Positions 9,609-20,232 of a DNA stretch of 64,000 nt are shown piece after piece. Positions within the stretch are counted from its first letter, which is position 1; the number at the start of each line of letters is the position of its first letter. Under the pieces are notes generated by a model. It saw only the letters and a program-made list of their open reading frames with translations, was not told the origin of the DNA and searched no databases. This stretch comes from Marinilabiliaceae bacterium (GTDB lineage: Bacteria > Bacteroidota > Bacteroidia > Bacteroidales > Marinilabiliaceae). Location of the stretch: contig WRMI01000002.1 of the NCBI GenBank assembly GCA_009777175.1, positions 1-64,000 on the forward strand, in the 5' to 3' direction. A program made the position numbers and the translations under genes.

Positions 9609-12600
9609 TTAATTTTTTACTATTTTTACTGTTTCGTTTCCTATTTTTACAAAATATAATCCGTTTTCTAAGTGCGAGATGTCTATTTTTATGGTTGCAC
9701 GGTTCACGGTAAACGGTTCATGGTGAACAAGGCGACCTACCGCATCAAATATCTCGATGAAATTCCCAGAATGTTGAGGGGATTGCGGGTCATGCCCGCA
9801 ATGACGAACAAAGAATTGACCGCTCGTCGGATTTGGATATACGCTAAAATTAACGCCATCGTTGGTAAACAGAATGGGATTGTCAAGCGTTCCGAGTGTT
9901 GCATCGGTTTTGAATGTAATTATTTGACTTAATGGCGTTTCTGTTTCACTGTCAAATAGATAGAATGAAATTATTTCATCTTTGCCATCTGCATGAACGG
10001 TCAAAAAGAAGAGTTGTTTTTCGTTAACGGTTCTTATTAACGAACGTCCGCGCTCTTGTCCGTTGATTTTTGCGACAAGCATTGCGGATTCAGAAATTTC
10101 GGCATCATTTAATAACACTTCACCGATAATTGTGAGGTTGTTTTCATATTTATGCGCAATTTCATTCTTTGGAATGCCCATTTTTGGCGGCATTGAGGCA
10201 ATTGTTGAATAACCTGGATAATTGAAAGTTCGGGCTTGTGCGGCTTTGTACATATATCCTGCATTTGGTTGCAAATATTCAAGACTTCCTACCCAGCCCG
10301 ACTGATTATCATAAACCGCAAAACTAAACTGTCCTTTTATAATGTCGCCGGCTGTCGCATTTAATCCTGCAAATGCCTCATTAACAGTATTATTAAACTG
10401 CGGAGTATATGCAATCCAATTCCAGCCTTGCATCAAACTTATTTGCGTAGTTTCGGGGTTAATATCTTCTCCCGCAAGTGAAATTTCATTATTTCCGCTC
10501 ATTTTTATCATATACATTTGCAAATTGTTGAATCCTCGATCGTTAAGCGTTCCATTTGTCCACACGCCATTTTCAAAACGACTGAACGATTGCTGCGATT
10601 TTATTTCAATTCCGTTATTTACTCCTCGCATTATAAGATTTGCATTTTCCAAACTCGGACTGTTTACGTTGAAAGAAATCCAATTCCAACCCGTTACAAG
10701 TGGCACAATATTAAGCAGTTGTCCTGTTGTTTCAAAAATTATAGGATTTGAAGGAGTTCCAACAAGCGTATTTGCCCTAAAATTAATATCTAACGGTTTT
10801 ACAGGTGCATAAATTTTGCCGCTGCCTGCATGCCAAATTCTAAATTCAATTGACTTATTTTCAGTAGAATAATAGACATTAAGCGATGCTTGCCATCTAT
10901 CAAGGTTTGTCATATATTTTGGACTTGTAACTCCAACGCATACTCCGTCAATAAATGCGCCAACCATATCATTTTCATCGTTTGAGATAATATTTTCAAT
11001 CCTAACCTGCCCAATAATCGACATCGAACTTTCATAATCACTCGGATTTACATACCAATTTGGACGCAAACCGGTTACTTTCAGTTGCATCGGTAAAATT
11101 TCAGTAACTCCGTTGCCGCAATCAAGTTCTATTGCGGTTTCATAATTTCCGATATTAATACCTTGAAAAACAGTGAAGGTGAGGTCTCTACTCTGTAACG
11201 GCTGCAAATTTCCAACGCTGTTATTAACGCTTAACCAAACGGGCAAATTTTCAATGGAATAAGTTGTCATTGTGCCTCCTGTGTTAATTATTCTTGCTGT
11301 AAAAGTAACATTTTCACCCTCTTGCATATTAATATTAATTGGGTCGCTGTCCCACAAAAGAGCGTTTCGTCTCACAAATGCAGTCCATTGTTCAGTACCG
11401 CTTTTGTTGTTGCGCATATCGCGGATGTCTTTTACGCTGATATTGAGGATTGTACCTTCAACGCGAGTAAAATAATCGGGCGACATCGTTAAAACAATCT
11501 TATTATTTGAGGCAACAAAACTAAATGGCACATTTTCAATGGGTCGCACATCTTTTACAGGTACGGAAACCGATGAAGTTGTTGCTGTTCCTGTTGCAGT
11601 TGTAGCGCCTTCATCTACCATATTATCATTACTTTGCATAACAACAATTAACCCGCTTGATTGATGAACGTAAGTTTCAAAAGGATAATAGGCAAGTAAA
11701 CCTGATTCATCTCCGTGTAACTTACTGTTTTTGTTTAAAATAATGTTTTCACGGGGGAGTGCGCTGTTCCAAATACGAATTTCATCAAAATAACCGTTAA
11801 AATATTGACTATAAGCATTATTGGTACGTTTAGCACCAAAACAATAAAAAGCGCTTGCAAACGAACCAAGTTGATTTTCTGCGAAAACCGATCTATTTTC
11901 ACCATTTATATAAACATTTACGCTACCGTTGCGCCTTACCGACAATGCAAAGTGATGCCATTTGGTATCATTTACATTTTCAGAAATTAATGTTTGATTT
12001 AATGTTCCCTCTGCTTTATATAACGCCACACCACCATTTGAGGTAATTGCAATATAACCGTTATCAGCGCTAAATAATGTTGCGCCATTTTGAATGGAGT
12101 TATTTTCACTTCTAAACCAAAATTCAAGAGTAAAATCTCTGTAAATATCAAGCGGATATGTAGCAGTTTGTATGTTAAAATAGTTATTATCAGTCTGTTT
12201 TGCATAACCAGACGGATAAATGTACCAATCATTTTGCAACATTAAATGTCTTGAACGGGCTTTATCTTCGGCAATTGAGCCTTCGGCTTCGTCTAATAAC
12301 CAATAACCGATTAGTCCGTGTTCTCTGCCCGATTTTCTGATATTCTTTTCAGCCGAAATATCTGCCATTGTGCGTATTTTGGCATAAAAATGCAAGTGTG
12401 AAATTGCGCCATTAAATCCATCATTAAAATCAAAATTATTACCAACAAAAAGCCTGCCTTGATTTTCAGGAATTAAAGTCAATTGTTGGTTGGTAAAGAG
12501 ATTATTATTTAAAACTCCTTCTAATTCAAACACTGAAACACTATTATTTTCACGGTCGTAACTCATTGATATATACTTCCATGTCTCATCATTTGCGATG

Positions 12601-15600
12601 GTTATTGTGGAGGAATATGTTTCATTTCCAATTTTTAGGATACAATTTCCTGCTGCGTTAAAGCCGAGTGAAATATATTTTTCGTTATTACCAAAGGCAA
12701 ACAATGTACCTGCACTGTTTAAATCACGATAAAACCATGTTTCAATTGAAAATGAGCCATCAACAAAAATTGGCATTTCAGTTTTAGAATGTTGTGAACC
12801 GCCTGTAAATGAAAGTCCTACATTAGGTTCTGCGATTTCTTGAGCGTTAAGTATGCCTGAAATTGTAAAATTATTTTGCGTTAGCATACCCGTTTGAATA
12901 TCCTCGTTAAAAGTGATAGAAAGTTCATCTCCTGCGCCCAGAATACCGTTTGCGGGCGACGGCGCTCCGAGTGAACGTGGAAGCGTTAAATCTTTATAAC
13001 CCGACAAAGCGTCTGTAGAATATGTAGATAGCGGATTTCCAATGATTTCGCCATCAATGGCATTAACCGATGTTACAGTTGCACGAATTTCATACTGACC
13101 ATCAATTGCGGGCATTTTCCAAGGATAGACAATAAATGGACGCGTACCAATATCTTCTTTCAAACCTTGCGCTTTTTCGTATAAATGAGAAGGATAGAAA
13201 GTCATTATTGTGTTCCAATTTGGAGATGCTATAGGTCTGTATTCCAAACGAATATACCCAAAATTCGGAAAATTCACATCATAATCGGCAATTGAAACAT
13301 AAAGCGTGTCGCTTGTAGGATTATCGGTATTTAGTATCCAATTATTTGAAGGCTCGGTGATTGCAACATTGCTAACTCCTGTAATAAATTCCACTGAAAT
13401 ATAAGCAGTATCAGCAATAACGGGCAAAAAATCAGTTGGGTCGCCCTGACATTGAGAACGCAAGACGAGTGCGATATTTTGGTAAATATCCTCTGTACCT
13501 TTGCCCACTGTAAGCGTTTTATATAGGGTTTCGCCGGGTTTAACAAGAAAAGAACGTCCATTTCCAATGGCTCCACCATCAATTTTCAAAATAGCACCGT
13601 GCGGGTTAGTTGCCTCTTCCACAATAAGTTGAAACCAAAAATCATCACTTGTTTCAGATTCATTTTCAAGCGCAAGCGTAAAAATAGCCTCACGATTATC
13701 GGGAACATTGAGCACAACTGGCGAACTATCAACCCTAATTTTCGGAACTTCAATTTGCATTGTAGCCTCATTTAACACGTGCACGCCGGGTTGATAATAT
13801 TTTGTCCGTAATTCATCTTCATAAGGGCATGATGTACGTCCGCCGCGGGTTTTAAAAGCAAATGTACCAGAAGTAGTCATTCCATAATCGACTGTAAGTT
13901 GGTCATAACCACCTTCTTCCTGTAAAACAAAACCAGAATTAATAGATGTTTCAGTCTCCTCAGTCGATGACGATTCATCTTCGTGAACATATTCCACTCC
14001 AACTTTTGTACCCATACCAAGTCCCAGAACTTGACCATCATCAGAATATAGTAAAGTAGGATTTAATACCCATTTAAATGATTTTGTGTAACTTTCGGTT
14101 GCCGTGCTTGTCGCTGAATATTGAATAGAAACGCCACTACCAAAACTGTAATTATCAATAAGTTTCATTTCAACTTTTTCTTTTTCATTTTGAGCGAGTA
14201 TTTCTGTCCAACCATCAATTTGATTATTAAAATACGTTACAGAGTCGGTTTCAAATTTAGTCCAATCGTACTCATTTGGAAAATAAGTGGTGTAACTTGG
14301 ACCTGTATAATAGAGGTCTGGCGGCGAGGCATTAGTTCCGAATGCAACGTCATCGGTATTTAATTTACCAAAATTAGGGTGATTATGCGGCAAATTCGAT
14401 ACATAAATCGGCTCTTCAATAATATCACTATTCACTTCTGTTCCCATAGGTTTGATAAGCAGGCTTAATCCTTCGCGCCATTTAGGTAGCATAATTGTTT
14501 CTAAATCAACTTGCGTGTATGCAAAACGTGTATCAAAAGTTTGTCCGAAAGCAAGAGAGTTCGCAGGCGCAATAGAATAATCGTTATCACCTTGATTTAC
14601 AGTTTCAAAAGCATCATTATCTTCATTGGAATAATTTTTAAGAATTGTAATTGCATTTGTCAGTCCATATAAAATATTAGTTGAATTTCCAATAAAAATA
14701 TCACCATAATGACTTACATACGAGTTGTCGTCTGAGGTTTCAAAGCGTTCGGTAAAAGTAGTTTTTGTTGTTCTTTCTGATGCAGAAGTCCAAGTTTCTT
14801 CGGCTTTAATACCTGCCGTAACATCAATAACCGTTTCTGCTTCTGTAATAACTCCAGCGCCAACTCCCGTCCATGTAATCACTTTTGTGCCAAGATGTAA
14901 GGTTGCTTCTATCGCTTCTTTTGCGCCATTAACTATCGTACTTGTTTTTTTAACAGTAACCGAAGTGCCATTTTCGATAAACGATTTACTTTTACTTCCT
15001 GGCGGGTCGCGCAAAATAATATCAACTTCATCGGGACCCGCAGTCATAAAGTCTGTTCCTGTTGTTCGGTCGCCAAGATGCCACGCTTCAATGGGTTCTG
15101 TACCTAAATCCCAGTAATAACTTACATTTCCAAGCATTAAAGTAGCAAAAAAGTTGTTACTGCCTGTGGTCAGGTTGGGAGCGCCCGCAATAAAGGCATA
15201 TTTAACTTCGCCGTTATCGTCTGTTTCAATAAGGTCAGGCATTGGATTAAACTGAATATCATTACTCATATTTACTTTGCCATTTTTAATTGGATACCTC
15301 ACAGTTTCAATAGGGTCAGAGACATAATTTGTATATTCTTCATAAGCGTTCATACCAAAAATATATTGATTTCCTTGCCTGAAAACAGGTTTTCCAAAAA
15401 GATAACCGTCAGTTTCATTATATAGTTCCAAATCATCGCTTTCGTCTGTAAGTTCGTTTCTTACTTCAAAAGATATATCACCAAAATAATCAACAGGCTG
15501 ATTTGTAACTAATTGCTTAACACTAAAAGATGGCGTTGATTGATAATAATATTTCCATTCGGCATTATAAAAGACTGTATCAGAATTTTCAAAATATTCC

Positions 15601-18600
15601 CAATGGTCAACCATGCCGGGTATTCCCGTAACAAAAAGAGAATCAGCCCACGTGCGAATGTTTGTTCTCAAAAAACTGTTGTCAGGCACGACAGCAGAAA
15701 CTAAATCTAATGTTTCTCGTAAGTTATAAATTGTAAGTAGCGCACCATAATCTGCGGGAACTCTAATATCACTGATAATGTACGGTTCGGGATAAACCAT
15801 TGCCACAAATTCACCCGTTATTGGACTTACCTGAATAGTTATATCTTGCTGATTATAAGTTACTATTGTTTGGTCATCCTGTAAACCGCCCGGACTTGTC
15901 CATTGACCTTGATTATGCGTAAATGTTTCAGAAAAAGTGTCGTTTGTTAAATTATATTGTGGAAGGGTGTTTTCTAACTTAATTGTTTGTGCGCCAATGT
16001 TATTGATAGATTCACCGAAACCTGAAATTTTGTTATTTTCAGTAGCGCCGCCTGTTACGCGTCCAATAAGTTTAATCCGTGTTTGGTCATAAAATTGAAT
16101 ATTACTTATCGGAGCAATGTAATTCAAATCTTTATAAAATTCTTCTCCCGTTTCAGTATCAAATACCAATTCTTGTAAATATCCATCATTTTCAAATGTA
16201 TGTCCCTGTTTTACAACACGTAACGAATGAATACCAATCGGAATTCTAATATCAAAATAGCCTTCATCATTAGATTTTAAGACACTTCCATTAGTATTTG
16301 TCATTGTTCGACCATCCAATTCAAAATTACAGTCTGCAACAGGGTACGTACCACCTTCATAAGTAACATAACCTTCAACTTTAAATGACGAAACATCAGT
16401 AAAATCAATACCGTTATGAGTAGATGAATTGGAACTGAAATATAAGGGACGATTTGCAGGCTCAAAGTCGTGAACACCAAGCATTGGACTAATTGTATAA
16501 GTAGTTCCGTTGCCTGAATAAGGAATCGTGTTAATAATATAGTATCCGTTTTCATCTGTAACTGCCTTAATAGCAAGTTGTTCGGTGTCTGGCACTTCAA
16601 ATTCAGTACGGAATGCCGAGTTTCCGCCGTAAATAGTTCCGTGATTTTCGTTGAATACGCCATTATTACCCGAAATATCAAAAACAGTGTTACCGCTTGT
16701 TTCATCAAAACGAAAATACATTTGTAAAGCATCTTCCTGCCCTGAAATATAACGGTCGTAGTTGTTTGCAATTTCTTCTGCTGATAAAACTCTGTTCCAA
16801 ACTCTAACTTCATCCACAAAACCGCTTAAAGAACTCTGTAGATTTTCACCGGCTCCAATAGTAGTATAATTGCCTGATGGGAATCCGATTGAGCCGTTAA
16901 TTGTTCCTGTAACAGTTTCTTTTAATTCGCCATTAATGTATAATTTTGTTTCTATTTGAGAGTTTATAATGTTTGATGTAATTGTAATATGTTGATATTC
17001 ATTTTGTAATAATAAATAATTAAAATTTGAGCGAAAATAGGTAGTACCCGTACCATTAGGATTATTATGACAATGGTCGAATTGCAATTTGTTATTAACG
17101 ATTTTAACTCCATAACGCCAATCCGAATTATATAACCATTGTTCTTTCGATGTAATTAAATTTCCCTTAAACCACGCTTGAAAAGTAAATTTATCAGGCG
17201 TCAGGTCTTCTTTATAAGGAACTCTAATAATTGAACTGTCAGAAACTGCAAATGCCTTGTTTTTATAACCGCTTTCGCCTGTTGCGGCAACTTTTACGTC
17301 TTTAACGGCAATACTTCCCGTGTATGCAATTCTTCCGCTAACTACGCCATACGGCTGCATAAATCCTATTGATTCAATTTCGCTTGCCACTTCTGAATCT
17401 CCGCTGCAATCCATCCATCCTCTGATAGTGTAAGTGTAATAAATGCCCGGAATGGCGGTATTATCGTCGTAACTATATTGCGACAATCCTGTACCTTGAA
17501 TTTCATATATTTGCTGGTCAATTGCATTTGGATTATCGGCTTGCCGTCGTGAAACGGTATATCTATTAAAAGATGCGCCTCCGCTGCCCGAAAAAGCGGC
17601 TGTATTCCAAGTAATTGACACTCTATCGTTGTAAAAACCTTTTGATGCGCTTATTTCTGATATTGTACCCGGATCGGAGGCGGGTCGCGAAATTGGCGAG
17701 GAGGCTTTACTTCCTATAACTGTTGCGCCATCAATAATTTCAATAAGATATGTGCTTGATTCACAAGATGGAACGCTACTATCGGTAAAAGTTAAAGTTG
17801 TAATATCAAGCGCGCTTGTTAAAACAACGGTCTGATTTCTTGTAATCCTGAACTTAAAACTGTTTTTAATAACTCCTTCTGTTAGCGTCCAATTAAGCGT
17901 AATGCCCGAACTATTTGCCTGTGCTATAATACTGTTTATGTTCACGTAACTTGTATTAATAACAGCCGATTGAGTTGCTTCATATAATCCCCAATTTAAA
18001 CCTGCACGTTTTACACGAAATTCATAAGTTTTTATACCAACATTGATTTCGGGATAATCAAATTCAATAAATGGGTTAGTTTCAGAGGCAACGTATGGTT
18101 TTATACCACCCGAAACATCCTGCCATGTATCTCCCGCTACTCGCCATTGAATATTGTAACCGTCTGTTGGCGAGCCGTTTGTGCCTGCATCCATAGTCCA
18201 CGAAAGTTTAACTTTACCGCCTGTTAGCGAAACGCTTAAATTATTTGGCTGCCTGTAAGCGGGAACGGTATAAACATTGCTTCTTTTATACATATATTGA
18301 CCCCATTGCGGATGAGTTGCCATAGGATTGCTCATTGCATGGTCATATCTTGTGGACATAATTTGAAAAGTTATTCCATCATTCATTTCTGCTTTTGTAA
18401 GTACATAACTGCTTTCAAAAGAGAGATTATTACCCGACGAAATATAATCTTTTGGCGCTTTTTGCCCATAACTTACAAGAGTTGCTTCGTTTTCGTGGTA
18501 ATAGAGATTTTTACTCGGCATTTCCAAGATAACGTCGCTCACATATTTAGTACCTTTATCTGCAAGGTTGTTAAAATTCGGAATGGAATAATTGATTTTA

Positions 18601-19340
18601 ACAGTTCCATTTGCCTGAAATTCATGCGCATTATTACCAATTTGCGGCGTATTTAAAGGATTTCCATAAACATAAGCAGTAGGACACACCCATGAAATAC
18701 TTCTTGTACCGCTACCCACGCCCGATGGTCTGTCTTCGTGGTCAAGTGTTCCTTCTATTCTAAAAGTGATTACGCTATTTTGAACTGTGGATGGCAAATT
18801 CTCCCAACGTATTGCAGCATAACAGGTATGTGGTCGGGTAGATGACAACTTGTTGTTTTTGTATTTCACCCTTTTCCAATTACTTCCCGGACCTTCATTA
18901 ATAGGTCCAATTGTATTCCAATCGTGCGGTTCGCCGTATCCGGCTTCCTGCGCCACTGAATAAAGCGTAAACGAGGCTGCGGCTTTTTGCATATCAATCC
19001 AATACCAAGATGCCTCTTCCTGTCCGCCACCTTTTACATTAAGCAGCGATGTGTAGGATTGTCCTCCGTTGGTGGAATACTCTAATTTGTTAGCATTTCC
19101 GGCGATAAACCTTTCATAACCTCCTGAAGATGTGTCATAAAAAGGAAATTGGAGATAAACGTTTGTAGATGTCCAATAAAACAATTTTAAATCGCCATTT
19201 GCCGTAAATGGCGGGTCAAACGTGGGCTGCGCCCATAATTCTGCTGTTCTACTTCCGTAAAACAGCGTCATACATAAAATAAGAGACATCCGCATAAAGC
19301 GGGAAACTCTTTGATTCTGAAATAAATAACTTTTTACCAT
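9609..19340 (-). CDS. Giant T9SS-secreted surface protein with three LamG-like domains
   Basis: A 3243-residue exported protein. A signal peptide (to about residue 38, ending ELWA) is followed by Fn3-like segments (about 370-660), a first LamG/concanavalin-like domain (about 690-880), carboxypeptidase-regulatory-like segments (about 660-690 and 930-1100), a long unassigned middle, an SbsA/Big_5-like Ig segment (about 2120-2170), two more LamG-like domains (about 2180-2350 and 2380-2560), an Ig-like segment (2660-2760), the WYVNPSDYE module shared with the adjacent lipoprotein (2760-2850), two GWNWI segments and a C-terminal type IX sorting domain (from about 3160: VYPNPTSGQFF ... LENGLYFVKIGNETVKIVKN). 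It should be carried across the outer membrane by T9SS and anchored at the surface; adhesion or glycan binding is an inference from LamG. The sorting domain holds an in-frame palindromic insertion (9782-9802). A TATTTTTG box at 19388-19395 is the likely promoter. Confidence 0.85.
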   Translation of the reverse strand: MVKSYLFQNQRVSRFMRMSLILCMTLFYGSRTAELWAQPTFDPPFTANGDLKLFYWTSTNVYLQFPFYDTSSGGYERFIAGNANKLEYSTNGGQSYTSLLNVKGGGQEEASWYWIDMQKAAASFTLYSVAQEAGYGEPHDWNTIGPINEGPGSNWKRVKYKNNKLSSTRPHTCYAAIRWENLPSTVQNSVITFRIEGTLDHEDRPSGVGSGTRSISWVCPTAYVYGNPLNTPQIGNNAHEFQANGTVKINYSIPNFNNLADKGTKYVSDVILEMPSKNLYYHENEATLVSYGQKAPKDYISSGNNLSFESSYVLTKAEMNDGITFQIMSTRYDHAMSNPMATHPQWGQYMYKRSNVYTVPAYRQPNNLSVSLTGGKVKLSWTMDAGTNGSPTDGYNIQWRVAGDTWQDVSGGIKPYVASETNPFIEFDYPEINVGIKTYEFRVKRAGLNWGLYEATQSAVINTSYVNINSIIAQANSSGITLNWTLTEGVIKNSFKFRITRNQTVVLTSALDITTLTFTDSSVPSCESSTYLIEIIDGATVIGSKASSPISRPASDPGTISEISASKGFYNDRVSITWNTAAFSGSGGASFNRYTVSRRQADNPNAIDQQIYEIQGTGLSQYSYDDNTAIPGIYYTYTIRGWMDCSGDSEVASEIESIGFMQPYGVVSGRIAYTGSIAVKDVKVAATGESGYKNKAFAVSDSSIIRVPYKEDLTPDKFTFQAWFKGNLITSKEQWLYNSDWRYGVKIVNNKLQFDHCHNNPNGTGTTYFRSNFNYLLLQNEYQHITITSNIINSQIETKLYINGELKETVTGTINGSIGFPSGNYTTIGAGENLQSSLSGFVDEVRVWNRVLSAEEIANNYDRYISGQEDALQMYFRFDETSGNTVFDISGNNGVFNENHGTIYGGNSAFRTEFEVPDTEQLAIKAVTDENGYYIINTIPYSGNGTTYTISPMLGVHDFEPANRPLYFSSNSSTHNGIDFTDVSSFKVEGYVTYEGGTYPVADCNFELDGRTMTNTNGSVLKSNDEGYFDIRIPIGIHSLRVVKQGHTFENDGYLQELVFDTETGEEFYKDLNYIAPISNIQFYDQTRIKLIGRVTGGATENNKISGFGESINNIGAQTIKLENTLPQYNLTNDTFSETFTHNQGQWTSPGGLQDDQTIVTYNQQDITIQVSPITGEFVAMVYPEPYIISDIRVPADYGALLTIYNLRETLDLVSAVVPDNSFLRTNIRTWADSLFVTGIPGMVDHWEYFENSDTVFYNAEWKYYYQSTPSFSVKQLVTNQPVDYFGDISFEVRNELTDESDDLELYNETDGYLFGKPVFRQGNQYIFGMNAYEEYTNYVSDPIETVRYPIKNGKVNMSNDIQFNPMPDLIETDDNGEVKYAFIAGAPNLTTGSNNFFATLMLGNVSYYWDLGTEPIEAWHLGDRTTGTDFMTAGPDEVDIILRDPPGSKSKSFIENGTSVTVKKTSTIVNGAKEAIEATLHLGTKVITWTGVGAGVITEAETVIDVTAGIKAEETWTSASERTTKTTFTERFETSDDNSYVSHYGDIFIGNSTNILYGLTNAITILKNYSNEDNDAFETVNQGDNDYSIAPANSLAFGQTFDTRFAYTQVDLETIMLPKWREGLSLLIKPMGTEVNSDIIEEPIYVSNLPHNHPNFGKLNTDDVAFGTNASPPDLYYTGPSYTTYFPNEYDWTKFETDSVTYFNNQIDGWTEILAQNEKEKVEMKLIDNYSFGSGVSIQYSATSTATESYTKSFKWVLNPTLLYSDDGQVLGLGMGTKVGVEYVHEDESSSTEETETSINSGFVLQEEGGYDQLTVDYGMTTSGTFAFKTRGGRTSCPYEDELRTKYYQPGVHVLNEATMQIEVPKIRVDSSPVVLNVPDNREAIFTLALENESETSDDFWFQLIVEEATNPHGAILKIDGGAIGNGRSFLVKPGETLYKTLTVGKGTEDIYQNIALVLRSQCQGDPTDFLPVIADTAYISVEFITGVSNVAITEPSNNWILNTDNPTSDTLYVSIADYDVNFPNFGYIRLEYRPIASPNWNTIMTFYPSHLYEKAQGLKEDIGTRPFIVYPWKMPAIDGQYEIRATVTSVNAIDGEIIGNPLSTYSTDALSGYKDLTLPRSLGAPSPANGILGAGDELSITFNEDIQTGMLTQNNFTISGILNAQEIAEPNVGLSFTGGSQHSKTEMPIFVDGSFSIETWFYRDLNSAGTLFAFGNNEKYISLGFNAAGNCILKIGNETYSSTITIANDETWKYISMSYDRENNSVSVFELEGVLNNNLFTNQQLTLIPENQGRLFVGNNFDFNDGFNGAISHLHFYAKIRTMADISAEKNIRKSGREHGLIGYWLLDEAEGSIAEDKARSRHLMLQNDWYIYPSGYAKQTDNNYFNIQTATYPLDIYRDFTLEFWFRSENNSIQNGATLFSADNGYIAITSNGGVALYKAEGTLNQTLISENVNDTKWHHFALSVRRNGSVNVYINGENRSVFAENQLGSFASAFYCFGAKRTNNAYSQYFNGYFDEIRIWNSALPRENIILNKNSKLHGDESGLLAYYPFETYVHQSSGLIVVMQSNDNMVDEGATTATGTATTSSVSVPVKDVRPIENVPFSFVASNNKIVLTMSPDYFTRVEGTILNISVKDIRDMRNNKSGTEQWTAFVRRNALLWDSDPININMQEGENVTFTARIINTGGTMTTYSIENLPVWLSVNNSVGNLQPLQSRDLTFTVFQGINIGNYETAIELDCGNGVTEILPMQLKVTGLRPNWYVNPSDYESSMSIIGQVRIENIISNDENDMVGAFIDGVCVGVTSPKYMTNLDRWQASLNVYYSTENKSIEFRIWHAGSGKIYAPVKPLDINFRANTLVGTPSNPIIFETTGQLLNIVPLVTGWNWISFNVNSPSLENANLIMRGVNNGIEIKSQQSFSRFENGVWTNGTLNDRGFNNLQMYMIKMSGNNEISLAGEDINPETTQISLMQGWNWIAYTPQFNNTVNEAFAGLNATAGDIIKGQFSFAVYDNQSGWVGSLEYLQPNAGYMYKAAQARTFNYPGYSTIASMPPKMGIPKNEIAHKYENNLTIIGEVLLNDAEISESAMLVAKINGQERGRSLIRTVNEKQLFFLTVHADGKDEIISFYLFDSETETPLSQIITFKTDATLGTLDNPILFTNDGVNFSVYPNPTSGQFFVRHCGHDPQSPQHSGNFIEIFDAVGRLVHHEPFTVNRATIKIDISHLENGLYFVKIGNETVKIVKN
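9782..9802. repeat. REP-like palindrome inside the T9SS sorting domain of the giant gene
   Basis: ATTGCGGG, loop TCATG, CCCGCAAT: a perfect 8-bp stem. It encodes the residues HCGHDPQS that interrupt the sorting domain between VYPNPTSGQFF and NFIEIFDAVGR. Just beyond, at about 9698-9728, a second repetitive piece (GGTTCACGG ... GGTTCATGG) is also translated. Confidence 0.65.
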
Positions 19341-19387
19341 AATAGATAGATTTTTATTTTAAATGAAAAATATCATAAATTAAAGCG

Positions 19388-19395
19388 CAAAAATA
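19388..19395 (-). promoter_or_regulatory. -7 box of the giant surface-protein gene
   Basis: Minus-strand TATTTTTG, 48 bp upstream of the start codon. Confidence 0.5.
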
Positions 19396-19489
19396 GTTTG
19401 TGCGGAGTTATATGATGGGGTATTTTATAAATTGCCACAACAAGATTTAGTTTTTTTAGCCACTTATTTCACAAATTTGCACTAAATAT

Positions 19490-19560
19490 CAGAATACTTG
19501 ACCTATGCGGAAATCAAAATGTCCTCTTTTTTATGAATATATATTCTCCACTAATCCACT
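19490..19560 (+). mobile_element. IS left-end relic
   Basis: CAGAATACTTGACC at 19490 followed by GGAAATCAAAATGTCCTC and ATATTCTCCACTAATCCAC. The same block follows the truncated queG at 47864-47940 and, inverted, forms the right end of the 19629-19811 element. Confidence 0.5.
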
Positions 19561-19628
19561 TCCCGCTACTAATGCTACCAAATTATTACCATTAACATGA
19601 AACAAGGATGCATTCATTTCAATAAATT

Positions 19629-19811
19629 CAGAGTTCCTTACCTCATAAAGGTTTTTTTGTTATTTTATAAGGAAAAATCTATTTTTGCTGAGGAAACCAA
19701 AATGTCCTACATTTTGGTTTTTTGCATTCCTAATGGAATGTGGAAAACTGAGGTTGATAAATATTTCATAAAAAGGTGACATTTTGATTTCCTCGGAGGT
19801 CAGGTAATCTG
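19629..19811. mobile_element. MITE of 183 bp derived from the IS4/IS1634-like element
   Basis: It starts CAGAGTTCCTTACCTC and ends GGTCAGGTAATCTG (imperfect terminal repeats). Flanks AAATT and AGATT are a near (4 of 5) target duplication. About 85 bp of its left part is the inverse of the right end of the IS relic at 37461-37545, including an 11-bp-arm palindrome AACCAAAATGT/ACATTTTGGTT. No coding capacity. Confidence 0.65.
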
Positions 19812-19985
19812 AGATTTTTTTTCTCCAATACGCTGACAAACACCTTTTTCAATCAAAGAATCTAAATCTCGTAAAGCGGTTCTGTCTTTTATTCCTTTAT
19901 TTATTTCTAAATATTCAATATTTAGTCCATTCCGAAAAGTGTTTTCTAACACAAAGAATGCACAAAGAATGCACAAAGAGCACAA
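19800..19985 (-). pseudogene. Fic-family C-terminal fragment (winged-helix part)
   Basis: The minus-strand frame gives IEYLEINKGIKDRTALRDLDSLIEKGVCQRIG in two overlapping pieces (about residues 22-53 of this ORF), which resembles the C-terminal winged helix of Fic/DUF4172-type proteins (pattern R-[ATS]-A-x-R-D-L-x-x-L-[VI]-E-x-G). The catalytic Fic domain is missing. The first twelve residues come from the ACAAAGG-type repeat, and the stop codon TGA (19800-19802) lies inside the terminal repeat of the 19629-19811 MITE, so both ends of the gene are overwritten by repeats. It is unlikely to be functional. Confidence 0.5.
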
Positions 19986-20070
19986 GTTGATATATGTTGG
20001 TATTTAATACTTTGTGTCCTTTGTGTATTTCAATAAATTCAATAACCAAATCACTTTGTGCCCCTTGTGG
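19955..20070. repeat. ACAAAGG-type repeat block
   Basis: Copies of ACACAAAGAATGCACAAAG and CTTTGTGTCCTTTGTG around 19955-20070, plus one CAATAAATTCAATA motif at about 20030. The rest of 19341-20223 (about 880 bp) holds the promoter, IS relics and Fic relic listed separately; nothing else is recognisable. Confidence 0.6.
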
Positions 20071-20197
20071 TAAAATAATAGGGCTTTTCGGAGTGAACTC
20101 AATATAAGAGATTTCTCCAAGAACGAAAATGAATGTAAGCTAAAAAGCAACCTTTCGTGGCGACTTTTTAATTTTTTCTGACTAAGTTATGAAAAGA

Positions 20198-20232
20198 AAT
20201 TTGTGAAAAATATTTTCAGTTTTTCACAAATT
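20198..20232 (-). terminator. Hairpin overlapping the adk stop codon
   Basis: Perfect 13-bp arms AATTTGTGAAAAA (20198-20210) and TTTTTCACAAATT (20220-20232) with a 9-nt loop. On the minus strand the first arm holds the last codon and the TGA stop of adk and the second is followed by a moderately U-rich run, so it probably ends hpt-adk transcription. Confidence 0.55.

Noticed and set aside
14725..15117. 130-codon plus-strand ORF within the giant gene
   Set aside because: Antisense shadow; low-complexity Val/Ser-rich product without start signals.
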